The notes beneath the pieces were generated by a model. It had not been told where the DNA came from and did not search any database. It saw only the letters and a program-made list of their open reading frames with translations. A stretch of DNA of 64,000 nt from Phoronis australis (Eukaryota > Phoronida > Phoronidae). This document shows, piece by piece, positions 49,257 to 60,200 of the stretch. The stretch's first letter is position 1, and every line of letters begins with the position of its first letter. The stretch lies in assembly GCA_002633005.1 (NCBI GenBank), contig NMRA01000578.1:197952-261951 (forward strand). Reading direction: 5' to 3'. A program made the position numbers and the translations under genes.

Positions 49257-50312
49257 GTCTACGTGACTAGTAATGTACTAGCCGCGCCATTAGGCCCATG
49301 GGCGTCTATGCAAAACTTAGGCGCATACTCCAATATGAGAAGTAGTTGTGTAAAAAAGGAGAGAAAAAAGGCATTTCGGATATAAACCTATGGGCCTAAA
49401 GGCGCGGCAACACGGTAATACAAGACCATTTACCAAAGTTCCAGAAAATATTCCAAGGAACTCCAAAGATATGTACAGAGACAAACGTAAAAATGCCATT
49501 AGGAGGCACAGCGGAAGTTAATACGGGTGCGCCTATATGCTGATTAATGCATGGGCCTATACAGGCCGAACTACACTACACCATTTCAAAAATTATCTCT
49601 TTAAAAAGGGAATAAATATCTGCTGTCGTTGTCTTGGTAGTATTGGCTAAGTATAAAACGTCAGGTCTCTGAAGATGGCAGTCAGGAATTGAGGCAGGAT
49701 CTGTGAAGCATAAGTGGAGTAAATAAACGCCCGGCTTCTATAGGAATCTCTACGATAAAAACAAAATTATCAGTTGATGCGGAACCTGAATTCCCAACAC
49801 ACTCAAGAAATTTTGCCACAAACTAATGCGCCAGCATTCTTTATGTGTTTTGTTGTGCTTTTTGCCACTTGTACAAAAATTACCTGGGAAAAAGTGCTTG
49901 AATTTGGTTGAATTTCAAGATCCGTGGTTAGGGATCTGGCTGGTGCGTGTTTTAACCTGAATGTTTTTAAGGTGTCCAGTAAGGAGATTGCAACCTTTTT
50001 TCACGTCGTTTTTAGTAAAAATACGGTTCGTTGAATATCTCAGACATATGTTTCAGTTAATTGCGGCTTCGCGCAATTTTATTAGTTAGTCGTGACGTAC
50101 TCTGGAAGTGACGTTTAGGGGGTGAAGAATTTCCCGACATTTTTTTCTGCGTTGGAGTTTACTGTGAGGATCTGTTCTACTGTTATTTTCGTGCTGGTTT
50201 TCTAAACTTGTCGTCATCACTTCCCATCGACGAGCATTCTACAACAAGCTGGGTTGTTAGAGAACACAAACACGCTGGATTTAGGGATGGTTTACTTTGT
50301 AGTGGTCTGAAA

Positions 50313-51017
50313 ATGGCTGTAGTCGGCGACCCATATCACAGGCACAGTGACGTGAGTGACGGAGACATTGTTTATAGCAGTAGTGACGAGGGATTTTTTC
50401 ACGAACAGTCAATGGGTGGATGTATGTTTAAGCCCGAGTATAGTGAGGCAGAATATGCAGTGACAGTTGTTGAGAGGGATGAGGCAGTGACTGAGAACAG
50501 ATGTGATGGTACGTCTTGGTCCAAATGCACGATGTGCACTGTTGTGCCGACGTCAATAGAATGCCTATGCTATTGCCACTGGATGGTGACCCGATCACCC
50601 AAACCGCTTTCATACCGCCATGTGACTCCCTTGACACACACGTGGCACCTTCTAAATAGCTCCAATACTTTAGTCAAGTCCAGAATGAACTTATCAAAAA
50701 TCTTCTCACTGGCCTGTTCACTGGACAACGAGCTGTCCTCAGTGGGTTTCGAACTGGGCCTGTTTTCATTCCCATTACACAACATCGCTGCATGGTTGCT
50801 TACAGGCTCTGGGCTGGAGACAACACCAGCACAGGGCGAATCACGGCTAGCTCCCGGAATTGCACGCTCTGGAGTACATTCGGAGGCACGAGGGACAGTA
50901 GATGAAAGGTCTTTAGTCACTGTAGAGGCCACAGCTCGCGAGGCTTCTCGCTTCAAAAACGTACTTCTCGGGGGTGGCAACGGAATCAACAGCCTTGTTT
51001 TGCGGGAACCTTCATGA
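50313..51017 (+). CDS. Transposon protein with P2X7-tail-like zinc motif
   Basis: ATG at 50313 gives MAVVGDPYHRHSDVSD, then acidic and Ser-rich sequence. From 50517 it reads WSKCTMCTVVPTSIECLCYC. The pattern W-x-C-x-x-C-x-V-x-P-T-x-x-E-C-x-C-C resembles the cytoplasmic tail of P2X7 receptors and is common in proteins carried by animal DNA transposons; here the second Cys of the final CC pair is Tyr followed by Cys. Past about 50580 the frame overlaps the minus-strand gene and is probably not coding, so the true protein may be about 90 residues or continue through a lost exon. The element is likely non-autonomous: no transposase catalytic domain was seen. Confidence 0.45.
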   Translation: MAVVGDPYHRHSDVSDGDIVYSSSDEGFFHEQSMGGCMFKPEYSEAEYAVTVVERDEAVTENRCDGTSWSKCTMCTVVPTSIECLCYCHWMVTRSPKPLSYRHVTPLTHTWHLLNSSNTLVKSRMNLSKIFSLACSLDNELSSVGFELGLFSFPLHNIAAWLLTGSGLETTPAQGESRLAPGIARSGVHSEARGTVDERSLVTVEATAREASRFKNVLLGGGNGINSLVLREPS

Positions 51018-51103
51018 ATTCTGCGTAAACATCTCTCTCGTAATCCCACGGTAAAAAAACTTGGCACATACTCCGTAATTCTCCCCTGCTTTGTACGTTG
51101 CAT
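50570..51103 (-). CDS. Convergent transposon gene, 177 codons
   Basis: Starts MQRTKQGRITEYVPSFFTVG just inside the right inverted repeat. Central Ser/Thr/Pro-rich part; then KFILDLTKVLELFRRCHVCV near the end. The L-x-x-L-F-x-x-C-x-x-C motif is typical of transposon proteins with THAP or P2X7-like parts, placed before a second zinc-binding half. The gene ends head-on with 50313-51017, overlapping it by a short stretch. It is related throughout to 24359-24712, which has a premature stop. Confidence 0.45.
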   Translation of the reverse strand: MQRTKQGRITEYVPSFFTVGLRERCLRRIHEGSRKTRLLIPLPPPRSTFLKREASRAVASTVTKDLSSTVPRASECTPERAIPGASRDSPCAGVVSSPEPVSNHAAMLCNGNENRPSSKPTEDSSLSSEQASEKIFDKFILDLTKVLELFRRCHVCVKGVTWRYESGLGDRVTIQWQ

Positions 51104-52910
51104 GGACGGGTAACGCTGCGTTTTTCACACGAACGAGCCAAGTACGCCGAAGTGTGTCATCTTTCGGAGAGCGATTCAATTGCATACCTAGTTAATGAGG
51201 CTACTCCGGTAAGCAGCAACCATGCGGCATGTTGACAGACTAGTGAACAAATGCAAACGACGACTGAACTTATCATATGACTGACTCGGCAGCTCCTACA
51301 GACAGACTCTATGAAAACAAAATGGCGGGAAATTCTTAACCCCCTCTAAACGACTAATTAATAAAATTACGAGAAGCCGTTACTAACTGAAAATATATTT
51401 GGGATAATCAAAGAACCGTATTTTTACTAAAAATGACATGAAAAAAGATTGCCTTCTCCTTTAAATTATTCCACTTGAACACCTGGCGGTTTCCGCAATT
51501 AAAAAATGGAGATGTAATCAGTTAAAGGATAGTTATGGTTTAAAACTATAACTCACTATATATTTTAGAGTATTTAATGTCGTGTGTTAAGAATATTCAA
51601 CACTAACAAAAGATACAATCTACATTTGAAATAAATTACAACAACAATGCTATGAATTATTTTGCGTTGTAACAGAGAGAGTGACAAGAGTCATGGGTGG
51701 AAACTATGCCATGGCTGGGAAAATCTTCGATCCTCTAAACCCTACACCTGGACAATCATACACCAAACCAAAAGTGTCAATCACAGACACGTATTCCATA
51801 ACAATTACTTCAAACATGGCACCGAAAATTCTCCGATACCCGTTGACCAAACAGGGGAAGTAGATTCCTCATTCCCGCAGCAACAAAATTAAAGGTTTTT
51901 CAACCCAAGACTACGACTCGCATGCGACTACTAGGCACCAATACACAATGCACTCAGAATGCAAAACACTCCAGATTCCAAACATTGGAAAGAAAAAGGG
52001 TGTCAATCAGATCTTTCTTTACTAAACTGAAACGTCTGAGGCGCACCTGAATTTCCATCCAAATCTGGTCTTGCCGTCAAGAAGTGGTAGATTGGATATT
52101 GTATTCAGTTTTCAAGCTGCGATTTGTTGAAAGGTTAGGATTTTGCGCAACGCAGAAAAAAATCCTTTCCTGACTCCCCACTAGGAATTTTTCAGCCTGA
52201 ACGGTTTGTTCTAGAATTCTCTTGCTCGTGTACTTAATACAAAATACTATTCATTGCCTATTAAACTATTCACCAAAAGTAAATGTACCATATGTTTTTC
52301 GCACGGGTTTTTCAGGAAATTGATAAACTGAATATGATTCAGATATGTTTGATGCACTATAAGGTAGAATTCGACATGAATTATAAGGATATGGCGCCTT
52401 CTAGCATTTTAACTAATCGGACGACAATGGTTATTTAAGTTGGCGGTTCTTGTACCAAGTGATTCACACAAACTTCCAAGTGAATGTTGCTGTCTCTTTT
52501 TGTGGTACTTGTATTACCCACTCGCTTTTGTGTTGCTTTATGTTCAAGTGCTTGTAGTAAATTTATTTCAAAGATTCATATACATTTCAACTGAATTACA
52601 ATACTCAATATCAGATTTCGTCAATCGTATTTGTTTCTTACAGGTAATTATGCCAGTCTCAGTTGTATTAAATTGGGAGCTCATCTCTCAAACTTTTCTT
52701 TATTATTCAAATAAGCTCTGACATCACTTCCTATTACTGTTATTATGCATGCAGGTTTCTTTGGTGTTTAATCCTCGTCCCTTTTCTGTCGTGAAATACT
52801 GAAAGGTGCCATCTGAAATGTAACAGACATCTGCCTTTGAGAATAGGGAACAATTGATCGAAAACTGCACAATTTCTTGAATCTGACTGTATTTGCATGC
52901 GTACATGCAT

Positions 52911-53010
52911 GTATGCATACATACATACATACATACATACATACATACATACATACATACATACATACATACATACATACATACATACATACATGCATGC
53001 ATACATACAT
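52911..53010. repeat. CATA microsatellite, U4 (about 25 copies)
   Basis: An almost pure (TACA)n tract, far longer and cleaner than in the other three units. It opens long frames on both strands made only of Tyr-Ile-His-Thr or Tyr-Val-Cys-Met type repeats, which are not genes. Confidence 0.95.
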
Positions 53011-54742
53011 TCATATATTAGGCCTGCAAAGGTACAGCTGTCATATACGCAACACAAACCTGTGCACCATGAAATTAAACAAAGAAGAATAAAACAACAT
53101 GGAGTATCAACAAATCTATTCTTAGGGAAATTGAGTCATGTCCTGGTCCATTTACATATATTTGATTCATGATTTGATACACAATGACGATTATCAACTT
53201 GACCACCAAGCCTTGAAATTTGAGAAAAGTTGGAAAATTATTTACAAAATCGGTTATTTGTAAAGTGGTGTATGTGACTAACGCATTGGATAAGGTAATG
53301 GCCCACTGTGGGGAATGACTGCTAACATTGAATCACAAGGCATCTTTGTCGGCTAATGGAGAAATAGTTTAGCTGACTAATGATTTGTTTCTCAGGGAAG
53401 GCAATACTCGTGCAATAGCAGGCCTAGGAGTCAAGACAAGTTAAGATGTGGGCTGAAATCTGTGATGCAGACTTAAGTATCCTTTTCAAACTGAATTTCA
53501 TCTGTATTTAGCAGCCAAACACGAAAAAATAATTAAGCCACTTAGTCTGACAAATCTGGTCTCATAATAGTCCTTAACGTAATATGACTCAATTACCTTT
53601 ACCAACAAGAGCATCAGACCAACAGGGACTCAAGAAAATTATATACTTTATTGGGGTTGGCCAACCTTAAAACTGTTGATTTGAACGGAAAGTCATTACG
53701 TAGCGTCGAAATTGGACTACAGAATATGGCGGCCGACGGCACCAATATATTAGTTCAAACGGGCAAAATTCAACAAAACTAACCTCTTTAAAAAAATTGA
53801 AGCTCATGTCACAGGATTTATGAACTGTTGACTTTACAGTTAAATGATTTGACCTAATATAATATCCAATAGAGAAGTGGTACGGATTACAGCCAAAATG
53901 GTGAAATCTCCTTGACGACCAGAGTAAGATGACGTCACTCATTCCGTCCCTATTCGAAAATGACGCATGCATGCATTGTCTGACTTGCGTTGCTGGCATA
54001 TTCTGCAATAATGCGAGATCGGATGAGCGTGGTATTGTGTTGAGCCCAAAGTGGAAAGAAAAACCTTAGCAGTTAAACAACGGCGAGATGCCCTTTAACG
54101 TACATTCACTATACTGCGCACACGTATGCATATAAATGAATAATGCAGCCCTTCTACTTCGGAGATTGTTGAAAAGGAGCCAAATATCAACAAAACTGCA
54201 ACCCTCTTCATCGACTCTCAGTAAAAGCACATACCTTCTGGAAGCAAAAAGCGTGTAAAATTTAATTTTGAAACTTGTAGCAATATCTATGGAATTTAAT
54301 TTTGAGCTTTATACCAATCTGCCATTCTTTGTTTCAAGTGACCCTGTGTTTTGGTAAAATGAAGGAAGGCACGTACGTAGAAAAACAACAACATTGAAAG
54401 ATCTCTGTTGCCTCAAATGTTCGAAATGAACTCTCAAATCGCTGTCATAGTTTCCTATGTTATTCTTGCGTTTTTGTTTTCTGCAACTTGAGATTTTTTA
54501 CAAGAATATCTTGATACAAAAGAACATTTGAAAGTAATTTCCTAAAGATTTTGTGAAAACAGTGCATAAACCAATGACAGTACTCGGATTGAAAGATTCA
54601 AAATCATCAGATTAGCACTTTCTGTGATGAGATGCTCCGAAATAAGCGACATTTTGACATTTTGATATTTGAAAGGCCTTTCATACTAACGTTGACGCGT
54701 CCATGTATTGGGGAGTTGCGGTTATGTATAACTTACCATTAT

Positions 54743-54846
54743 TTATATGTCACGTCGTCCTTTTCGAAGTCGATATCGCCGACAACGATAAAGCCTTTGT
54801 AGTGGGCACTTCTTGCAGATTTTATGAATATTAAATCTCAGCAGTC
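54743..54846 (-). CDS. Exon 5: second CxxC-x7-C module and basic tail
   Basis: Acceptor CTTACAG, stop at 54743-54745. Reads HKICKKCPLQRLYRC and then Arg/Lys-rich to DI. The open frame to the same stop is kept in U1 and U2. Confidence 0.65.
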
Positions 54847-57800
54847 CTGTAAGTATAATGTAGAACAAACAAAACTCATCAATATTTTACCTTGGTCACG
54901 TAGTAGGGACGCATTCTTTTGCTCAATATGTTGTATCGTTATGTACATATACCTTACAACATTAGAGGGGCGTGGTTTCGTTTTTCTCACAAGACATTTG
55001 CTCTACGGAACGCAGCAACGCGAAATCGTACTCTCGTGAATTCATCGTTTATTGTGATTTCTCAAACGAGAGTGTTTGGTGAAAATGTGAAAAAGGAGAT
55101 TCATCGATAGTCAAAAATTCTTTGCGTTCGTTTGAATTGTGGTGAACTGTTTGATCATGTTGAAATCATTACACTCTTCTTTCTTATCAGTAATAATCGT
55201 TAATCTTCTTACATGCCATATGTTGGTGACATTGCATGACCCATAGTTATTCCTGTCGCGACCGAGGTTCGAACCCGCCGGGACTTTCTTCTAGCCGTGC
55301 AGAAAGTCCCGGTTCGAGTCCCGGTCAGGAGAAAGGTCTTTTCACACTTAACTGAGATGTGACCAACATATGACGTGTAAGAAGACCGAGATATCTTTCG
55401 TATACCTTATCCACACTTTGTTTTTTCTTCTTGGTACATTTTCGCACCTTTTTGAGAATTGACACCTGTTACATTAAAGGCCGACCGACCTATCTTGTCG
55501 TTTATTCATACTGGCCTTTTTGGTTCATCTTTTATCATTTTTTCGCATTTGTCGCATGTGCAATCTGATCTTTGTTTGGTTAGTCTCTGGCCGTTTTGCT
55601 AGAAAAGTTGTAAACGACTTTCTGCCATTTCAACACGTGTGATTAGGTATTCAGAATGTTGAATGAAGAGTACTGAGATCAGTTACAAGTTATTGTGATC
55701 ACATAGTGCTATTACACGGAACAGCATGCTGTTGGTGTAATAATTAACAATTAGTTGTTCCAGTTCAACGCATGGATACAAATTTTAAGGCCTAAAAAGA
55801 TCGGTGTTGTGTTTAGTATAATTACCTCAGTCTACTTTCTACAGAAGCGAGTTTCACATAAATTTCTGCAACAATTTTAAAAGTGTTTCGAGCGATCCAC
55901 AACCAGTGTAACATCAAAATGAAACTCGTGAAAAGCGGTGAGACTGTCTAGCTGTGCTGTCTCAAGGTCAATTCAGTGCTCACGCACGGGTAAGCCTTGC
56001 TGACTATTATTTATAAACATTTTTTAAATTCTAATATTACAACTTCAAAGACTATTTATTAAATTCTAATTTGAATATTTACTACGAAAGCTCAATACAA
56101 TTTACAATTGTTAAGCTTAAAATAAATCTATTGACAAAAAGTAACTGAATCATTTTACATTGCGCAAGCGTGTTTTTACAAAAGTTGCGTCATGTCGTTG
56201 AAGGTTTTAGACCCGTCAAGTTTTTCGGCATAAAAGATCGTTTTTACGGTTCATGTTTGAAAACAAATCCTACACATGTTTCAGATTCATGACATTGGCA
56301 AGTCTTGCGATTTTGACGAATTTTCCAAATGGTTTTTCCCGTATCATAAACCTGATACTCGTGTGGGATTCTCTATATTTCACTAACACAGGAGTGATAA
56401 CCATGTCTCTGGGCCGTAGAACACTTACAAGCAAAGGTGGCACTGAACAGCTAGGCTGCGGCAGCAGCCAATTTGCACTCCCAAAACACTAAAAGGGTAG
56501 GCTAGGCTTGGGGGTATTTTTAGGTAGGCAATACATGTAGGCTCAATGAATGTGGTTTTTTGTATTTGGTGCAGTTGGGTACCAGCCATTCGCTAACACA
56601 AACGTCGTTGAAAACACGACTAAACTTTTTGTTTGAAAGCTTTCAAACAAAAAGTTTAGTCGTGTTTTCAAGGAAGTTTGTTTGTATTTGTAAAAAATTT
56701 TGAGAATAAAACTAAAAAAGACCACTTGCTCGGCTGTAGCTGCACTCTTCTTCAAGATGGCGTCCCCTGTTGCGATTGTGCCTTGCTGGGTAGCGACTGA
56801 GAAATTGACTGCGATTTCAGGTAGCCCTCAAACAAGCCAGATTTGCAAAAAAGTAGTTGGTTGACAGTACTTTTGGACCACATTTTTGGAATCGGTAGGA
56901 CATTTTCTTTCAGAATAGAATGTTAGCTTTAGTCGTGCATCGGCATGAAAATGGTGATTTTGGGATGAAAAGAGACGATTTTGTGGGGTTTTCTGCCCCT
57001 TTACCTTGCTTTTCAGTAGGAGTGAAAGGGTCAAAAATACAAGAGAGTCAAAGTTTCTGTGCTCATCCGTAGGGGTTGTGATGTGAAACGACTCAAAACT
57101 TTTCATTCTTTGCCTACAGTTTTTGACAGAATGAAAAATGACTGACGAGTCCAATGACGTGTGTTCTGATAGGCAAACCCTACAGAGAACTGTTCTTTTC
57201 CTCGAAATGGAATGTAGGTAACCCTAGCCACTGTCCACAAAACACTTGCTGGGTCGAGTGGGAACTCATAGGACGCACAGCGAACTCTGTGGTGCATGGT
57301 AATTTCGTGTAGTTGAAGTTCAGCTTCTGTGGTAAGGGTTCTTTGCGGTTGGTGAGAGTTCTTTCTGTGGCTGGTAATTATTTTGTAAAGGGTAGCAAGA
57401 GCTTTACTTACTGTCCGTGTTATATGGTGTGCGACACAAGGTTATTAAGGGTTTAACTAACAACACCGTGGCAAATCAAAGTTTTGACACACGAAGAAGA
57501 GAAATATATTCTCCGACGCGGAATCACTACTCACCTGGAATACGACGTACAGTTGCCGGATGACACAGTATCACTATATGTTTAGTGCATTTGACGCAAT
57601 ACTTCGCCATGTTCTGTTTGGCATGGTCTGTAGATTAAAATAATTTGGCAACATTTGACCATGTTATGACCCTTTTGACAAAACAACCACATGTTAGCAC
57701 TCGTTCATTGTAGTTACCCGCCAAATGAACATCAAACTTTTAATGTAACCAGTTTTATGGACTCTAAAATAAACATCTTGAAGACCTCTCGGTGTGTAAG

Positions 57801-59680
57801 TCCAATAGGTGAGTCTTAATAGGTTGTTGAAGATTGACTACCAACTAAATTTAGAAATATCATCTACGTTTTAGGATCACGTTTAAAAAACACGATATCC
57901 GGTTGTTTTTTCTACGTAGAATACTTTTACAGAGCTTAAATCACTTAATTTGAATATGTTTTTATAGATCAATAAAAAACAACTGAAAAGTATATTCTGA
58001 AAAGCAGTAATCCTAGACCAGCTGATCTCTGAATACTAAGGGAGTATATCTTAACTTATTAAACGTAGTAACTCAGTCATGTAGAATTATTCATTTTTAG
58101 AAGAACAATTAAATTAATAAATCTCAGGGCAACGTGGGAATGTACTTTATGTTGTTAACTTGCAATATTTGGAGAATAAAACAGCTTATTATTTAAAATG
58201 ACTTATTTTTATTAAAATGACATAGGCAAAAATGATATATGGGCCTCAAAAGCGAGGCGTCCAATATTAATATAGGGGGCTGGCCTAAAGGCCGTCGGAA
58301 GCGGGGCCTTTCCAAATTAATATAGGTGGCCTCGTTTTTGAGGCCCGAAATACAATTTTTGCCTATGTCGTTTTAATAAGAATACGTCTTGTTTAATAAT
58401 AAACTGTTTTAAATGTTTTTTTAAATTGTTTGTTTTGCAAGAATTGTGATGTGGAAACAAAAGCTTAGTCACATGGTGCACATGTTTGAAGATGGCAAAT
58501 AAATTGTGACCTCAGTTTTAACATGGCGAATATTAGAAAAAAACTGCGTTGAACTGCGCCTTTTACACAGGCTTACAGCAAATGAAACGAAAACAGTACC
58601 AACAATTAATAATTGTTGGACAACTTTCAAATGCGCTAATCAATTACAAAAAGGGACACTTATCATTTTGTCGATGTTTTTACCTGTTTTTCTCCATAAA
58701 CCACCCCAAAACCGTTTATCAACTGATGAACAATCCTGACACTCTTTGCCCTCGCTTTCAAATCCTTCTAGTGTTTCTAGCTTGTCCAGAAGTTCTGCAA
58801 AGACAGAAAAGTCGTTATAGCTTTGGTGTCTCTGTTGGATGAAAAAATTTAACTTGTCGCCCTTTTTAGTGCCTGAGAAGACGGATATATTGGTTTTTGA
58901 TACCGTGAGTCGACATTCCCAATTTTTGTCGATTTCATCAGGAAAGGAGTAAAGTTCTTTGTCCGCCTTTGCGGCCACTTTCTCTGCTACAAACGTATTT
59001 TAATTTGAAGTTGGCTTTCCTCTAACTCCAACTTGTTGTTGTATCTATATAAAACAAATTAATGAAAGGCGTACTGCTCTCGGTATTTTACGTTCCTTTC
59101 CAAAATGAAATGTGAAGATCAAACTTGTTCGCGAATTGACTTCAGGAAGTATATGTTTCTTCAACAGTTTTAGCTCGTCGAAGGAACTTCCGTCTTTCCT
59201 CATCCCAAGCATAAGATGTTTTAGATGTGCTAGGTCTTTCTGAGACTCGAAAATGGTGACCTTCAAATATAGGTTGAACACGGCATAAAGACCTAAAATG
59301 TCGCCAAAACGATAAAATATTGGGGGGCGGGACTTCCTGGCTAACTTCAGAATTGGCATATTTCTCCTGACACTTACAAAATCCAAATAAAATGATATTC
59401 ACCAATAAATTACACACGTCCAAATAAATAATTACAGCTTGATCTGTGACGTTTGCCTATTGCGTTGACTTGTAAACAAAATGGCAGACAATCCGAATAC
59501 GAGGTCTCCTATAATATAACAATGCTTACATTACCCTTAAATATTGTTTACGGAGCTAAATAGCTAAACTTGACTCTTACAGACAAAAGAAAATGACTTA
59601 CCCTCTTCAGAATTTCCATCTACAATTTGGACATATCCATAGATAGATAAACCCATAAGAATCACCAAAACTCCTTTCAT
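54743..59680 (-). CDS. Intact five-exon gene for an unknown secreted CxxC-x7-C protein
   Basis: Exons in transcription order: 59602-59680, 59092-59292, 58684-58986, 57535-57627, 54743-54846. Each junction is GT-AG, every intron is phase 1, and the 780 nt join into one frame of 259 codons plus TAA. Residues 1-20 or so form a signal peptide (MKGVLVILMGLSIYGYV). Residues 28-93 look helical and cysteine-free. Residues 95-194 form a mixed domain with Cys118 and a CQDC pair at 176 and 179, followed by FWGGLW. Exons 4 and 5 each hold CxxC-x7-C (205, 208, 216 and 236, 239, 247). The tail is strongly basic (RCRRYRLRKGRRDI). I recognise no known family; a secreted, disulfide-rich or metal-binding protein is inferred. 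A possible poly(A) signal on the minus strand lies near 53645. The exon 2 acceptor is the least certain border; another (GTTAG at about 59340) is also in phase. Confidence 0.65.
55256..55330. other. tRNA-like hairpin, U4
   Basis: Counterpart of 17469-17540, within intron 4 of the intact gene. Arms ACCGAGGTTCGAACCCG... and ...CCCGGTTCGAGTCCCGGT. The loop is changed to TCTAGCCG, so the anticodon-like arm is lost. Confidence 0.4.
56608..56671. repeat. Perfect 64-bp palindrome
   Basis: Arms of 32 bp (TTGAAAACACGACTAAACTT...) meet without a spacer at AAAGCTTT. It lies in a block present only in U4, within intron 4. Confidence 0.9.
57535..57627 (-). CDS. Exon 4: first CxxC-x7-C module
   Basis: Acceptor AATCTACAG, donor CCAG/GTGAGT. 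93 nt. Reads KYCVKCTKHIVILCHP. The exon and both borders are kept in U1 and nearly so in U2. Confidence 0.65.
58177..58410. mobile_element. Near-palindromic MITE, U4 copy
   Basis: Counterpart of 19236-19416 with an extra roughly 50-bp GC-rich middle (GGGGGCTGGCCTAAAGGCCG). Confidence 0.7.
58684..58986 (-). CDS. Exon 3: main domain
   Basis: Acceptor CGTTTGTAG, donor AAACAG/GTAAAA. 100 full codons, all open, where U1, U2 and U3 each have stops. Features NWECRLTVSKTNISVF, NDFSVFAELLDKLETLEGF and KECQDC. Confidence 0.7.
59092..59292 (-). CDS. Exon 2: helical segment
   Basis: Acceptor ACATTTTAG, donor GGAAC/GTAAAA. Contains SSFDELKLLKKHILPEVNSR. The matching donor in U2 is GGGAA/GTAAAA in the same phase, which supports this border. 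Confidence 0.55.
59602..59680 (-). CDS. Exon 1: signal peptide
   Basis: 26 codons plus one base from the ATG at 59678-59680; donor GAGG/GTAAGT. The same 79-nt exon, with the same borders, is kept in U1 and U2. Confidence 0.7.
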
Positions 59681-59790
59681 GGTGCGGCCCCAAAACTACA
59701 GCCTGTAATATCGTACAATGTTACAATGTAGTATTTCTCACCATGAGGTGGGAGAGAGAGCACTCTAACTGGGAAATTGCTGAGCCACCC

Positions 59791-60200
59791 TACCCTCTGA
59801 CACAGCGCCCCCTATACTGTAAAGTGGCCCTGTGGAAACATGATGAACAACACACGCTGAATTCCGTGTGTGGGTATCAATGCGCATGCCTTGGTCCGAA
59901 GTATACCGATCACATCCCCACCACTTGCACATGCCTTTATGCACTCTCAACTTGTTTGAACTTAAGCCACTGGCCATTTATTGGGGTTTTCTTGATTTTG
60001 TTTAGTTCGATCACTGCCAGTTTTAATAAGTTGCAACTATTCAAGTCAAAAGTGGTCGCCATACTACGTAAGAGTAAACTGAAAGGGATTTCCCAGATTT
60101 CAACCATTGAGACGTCGGTTAATTCATTAGTTTAACCAACGAGAAGCCATATCAAAGAACATTCCACAGTGCTACCTTTCGTGGCACTGTGAAACAATGA
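59791..60200. mobile_element. 410-bp insertion with 9-bp target duplication
   Basis: GAGCCACCC occurs at 59782-59790 and 60201-60209. U1 and U2 run straight through this place (GGGAATTGGTT...CTCATCAAAAAAC). Weak inverted ends CACAGCGCCCCC and CACAGTGCCACG lie about 10 bp inside. A 9-bp duplication fits Mutator-like or similar elements (inference). It contains a 130-codon plus-strand frame (59743-60135) that crosses the insertion border and is therefore not a real gene. It lies about 100 bp upstream of the intact gene's first exon. Confidence 0.65.

Larger units (their letters stand above)
49981..51460. mobile_element. TTAA-flanked DNA transposon, U3 copy (Kolobok-like)
   Basis: Right end TTCTCCTTTAA with TTAA at 51461-51464; the left end is eroded (AAGGAGATTGCAACC). 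Inverted repeats of about 150 bp share TTTTTAGTAAAAATACGGTTC and the AAGAATTTCCCG block. Two convergent genes inside are better kept than in U1. Confidence 0.7.
41019..51464 (-). repeat. Tandem unit U3
   Basis: Third unit. It lacks the left part seen in U1, U2 and U4 and starts near the 'GGCGTTCTTTGTACCAAG' block (41143). It carries several private insertions (42925-43139, 43977-44185, about 46850-47815) and the TTAA transposon (49981-51460). Confidence 0.8.

Noticed and set aside
52724-53172. Overlapping frames on both strands across the CATA tract
   Set aside because: Translations are pure four-residue repeats from the microsatellite.
59743-60135. 130-codon plus-strand frame
   Set aside because: It crosses the junction of a recent insertion defined by a 9-bp duplication.
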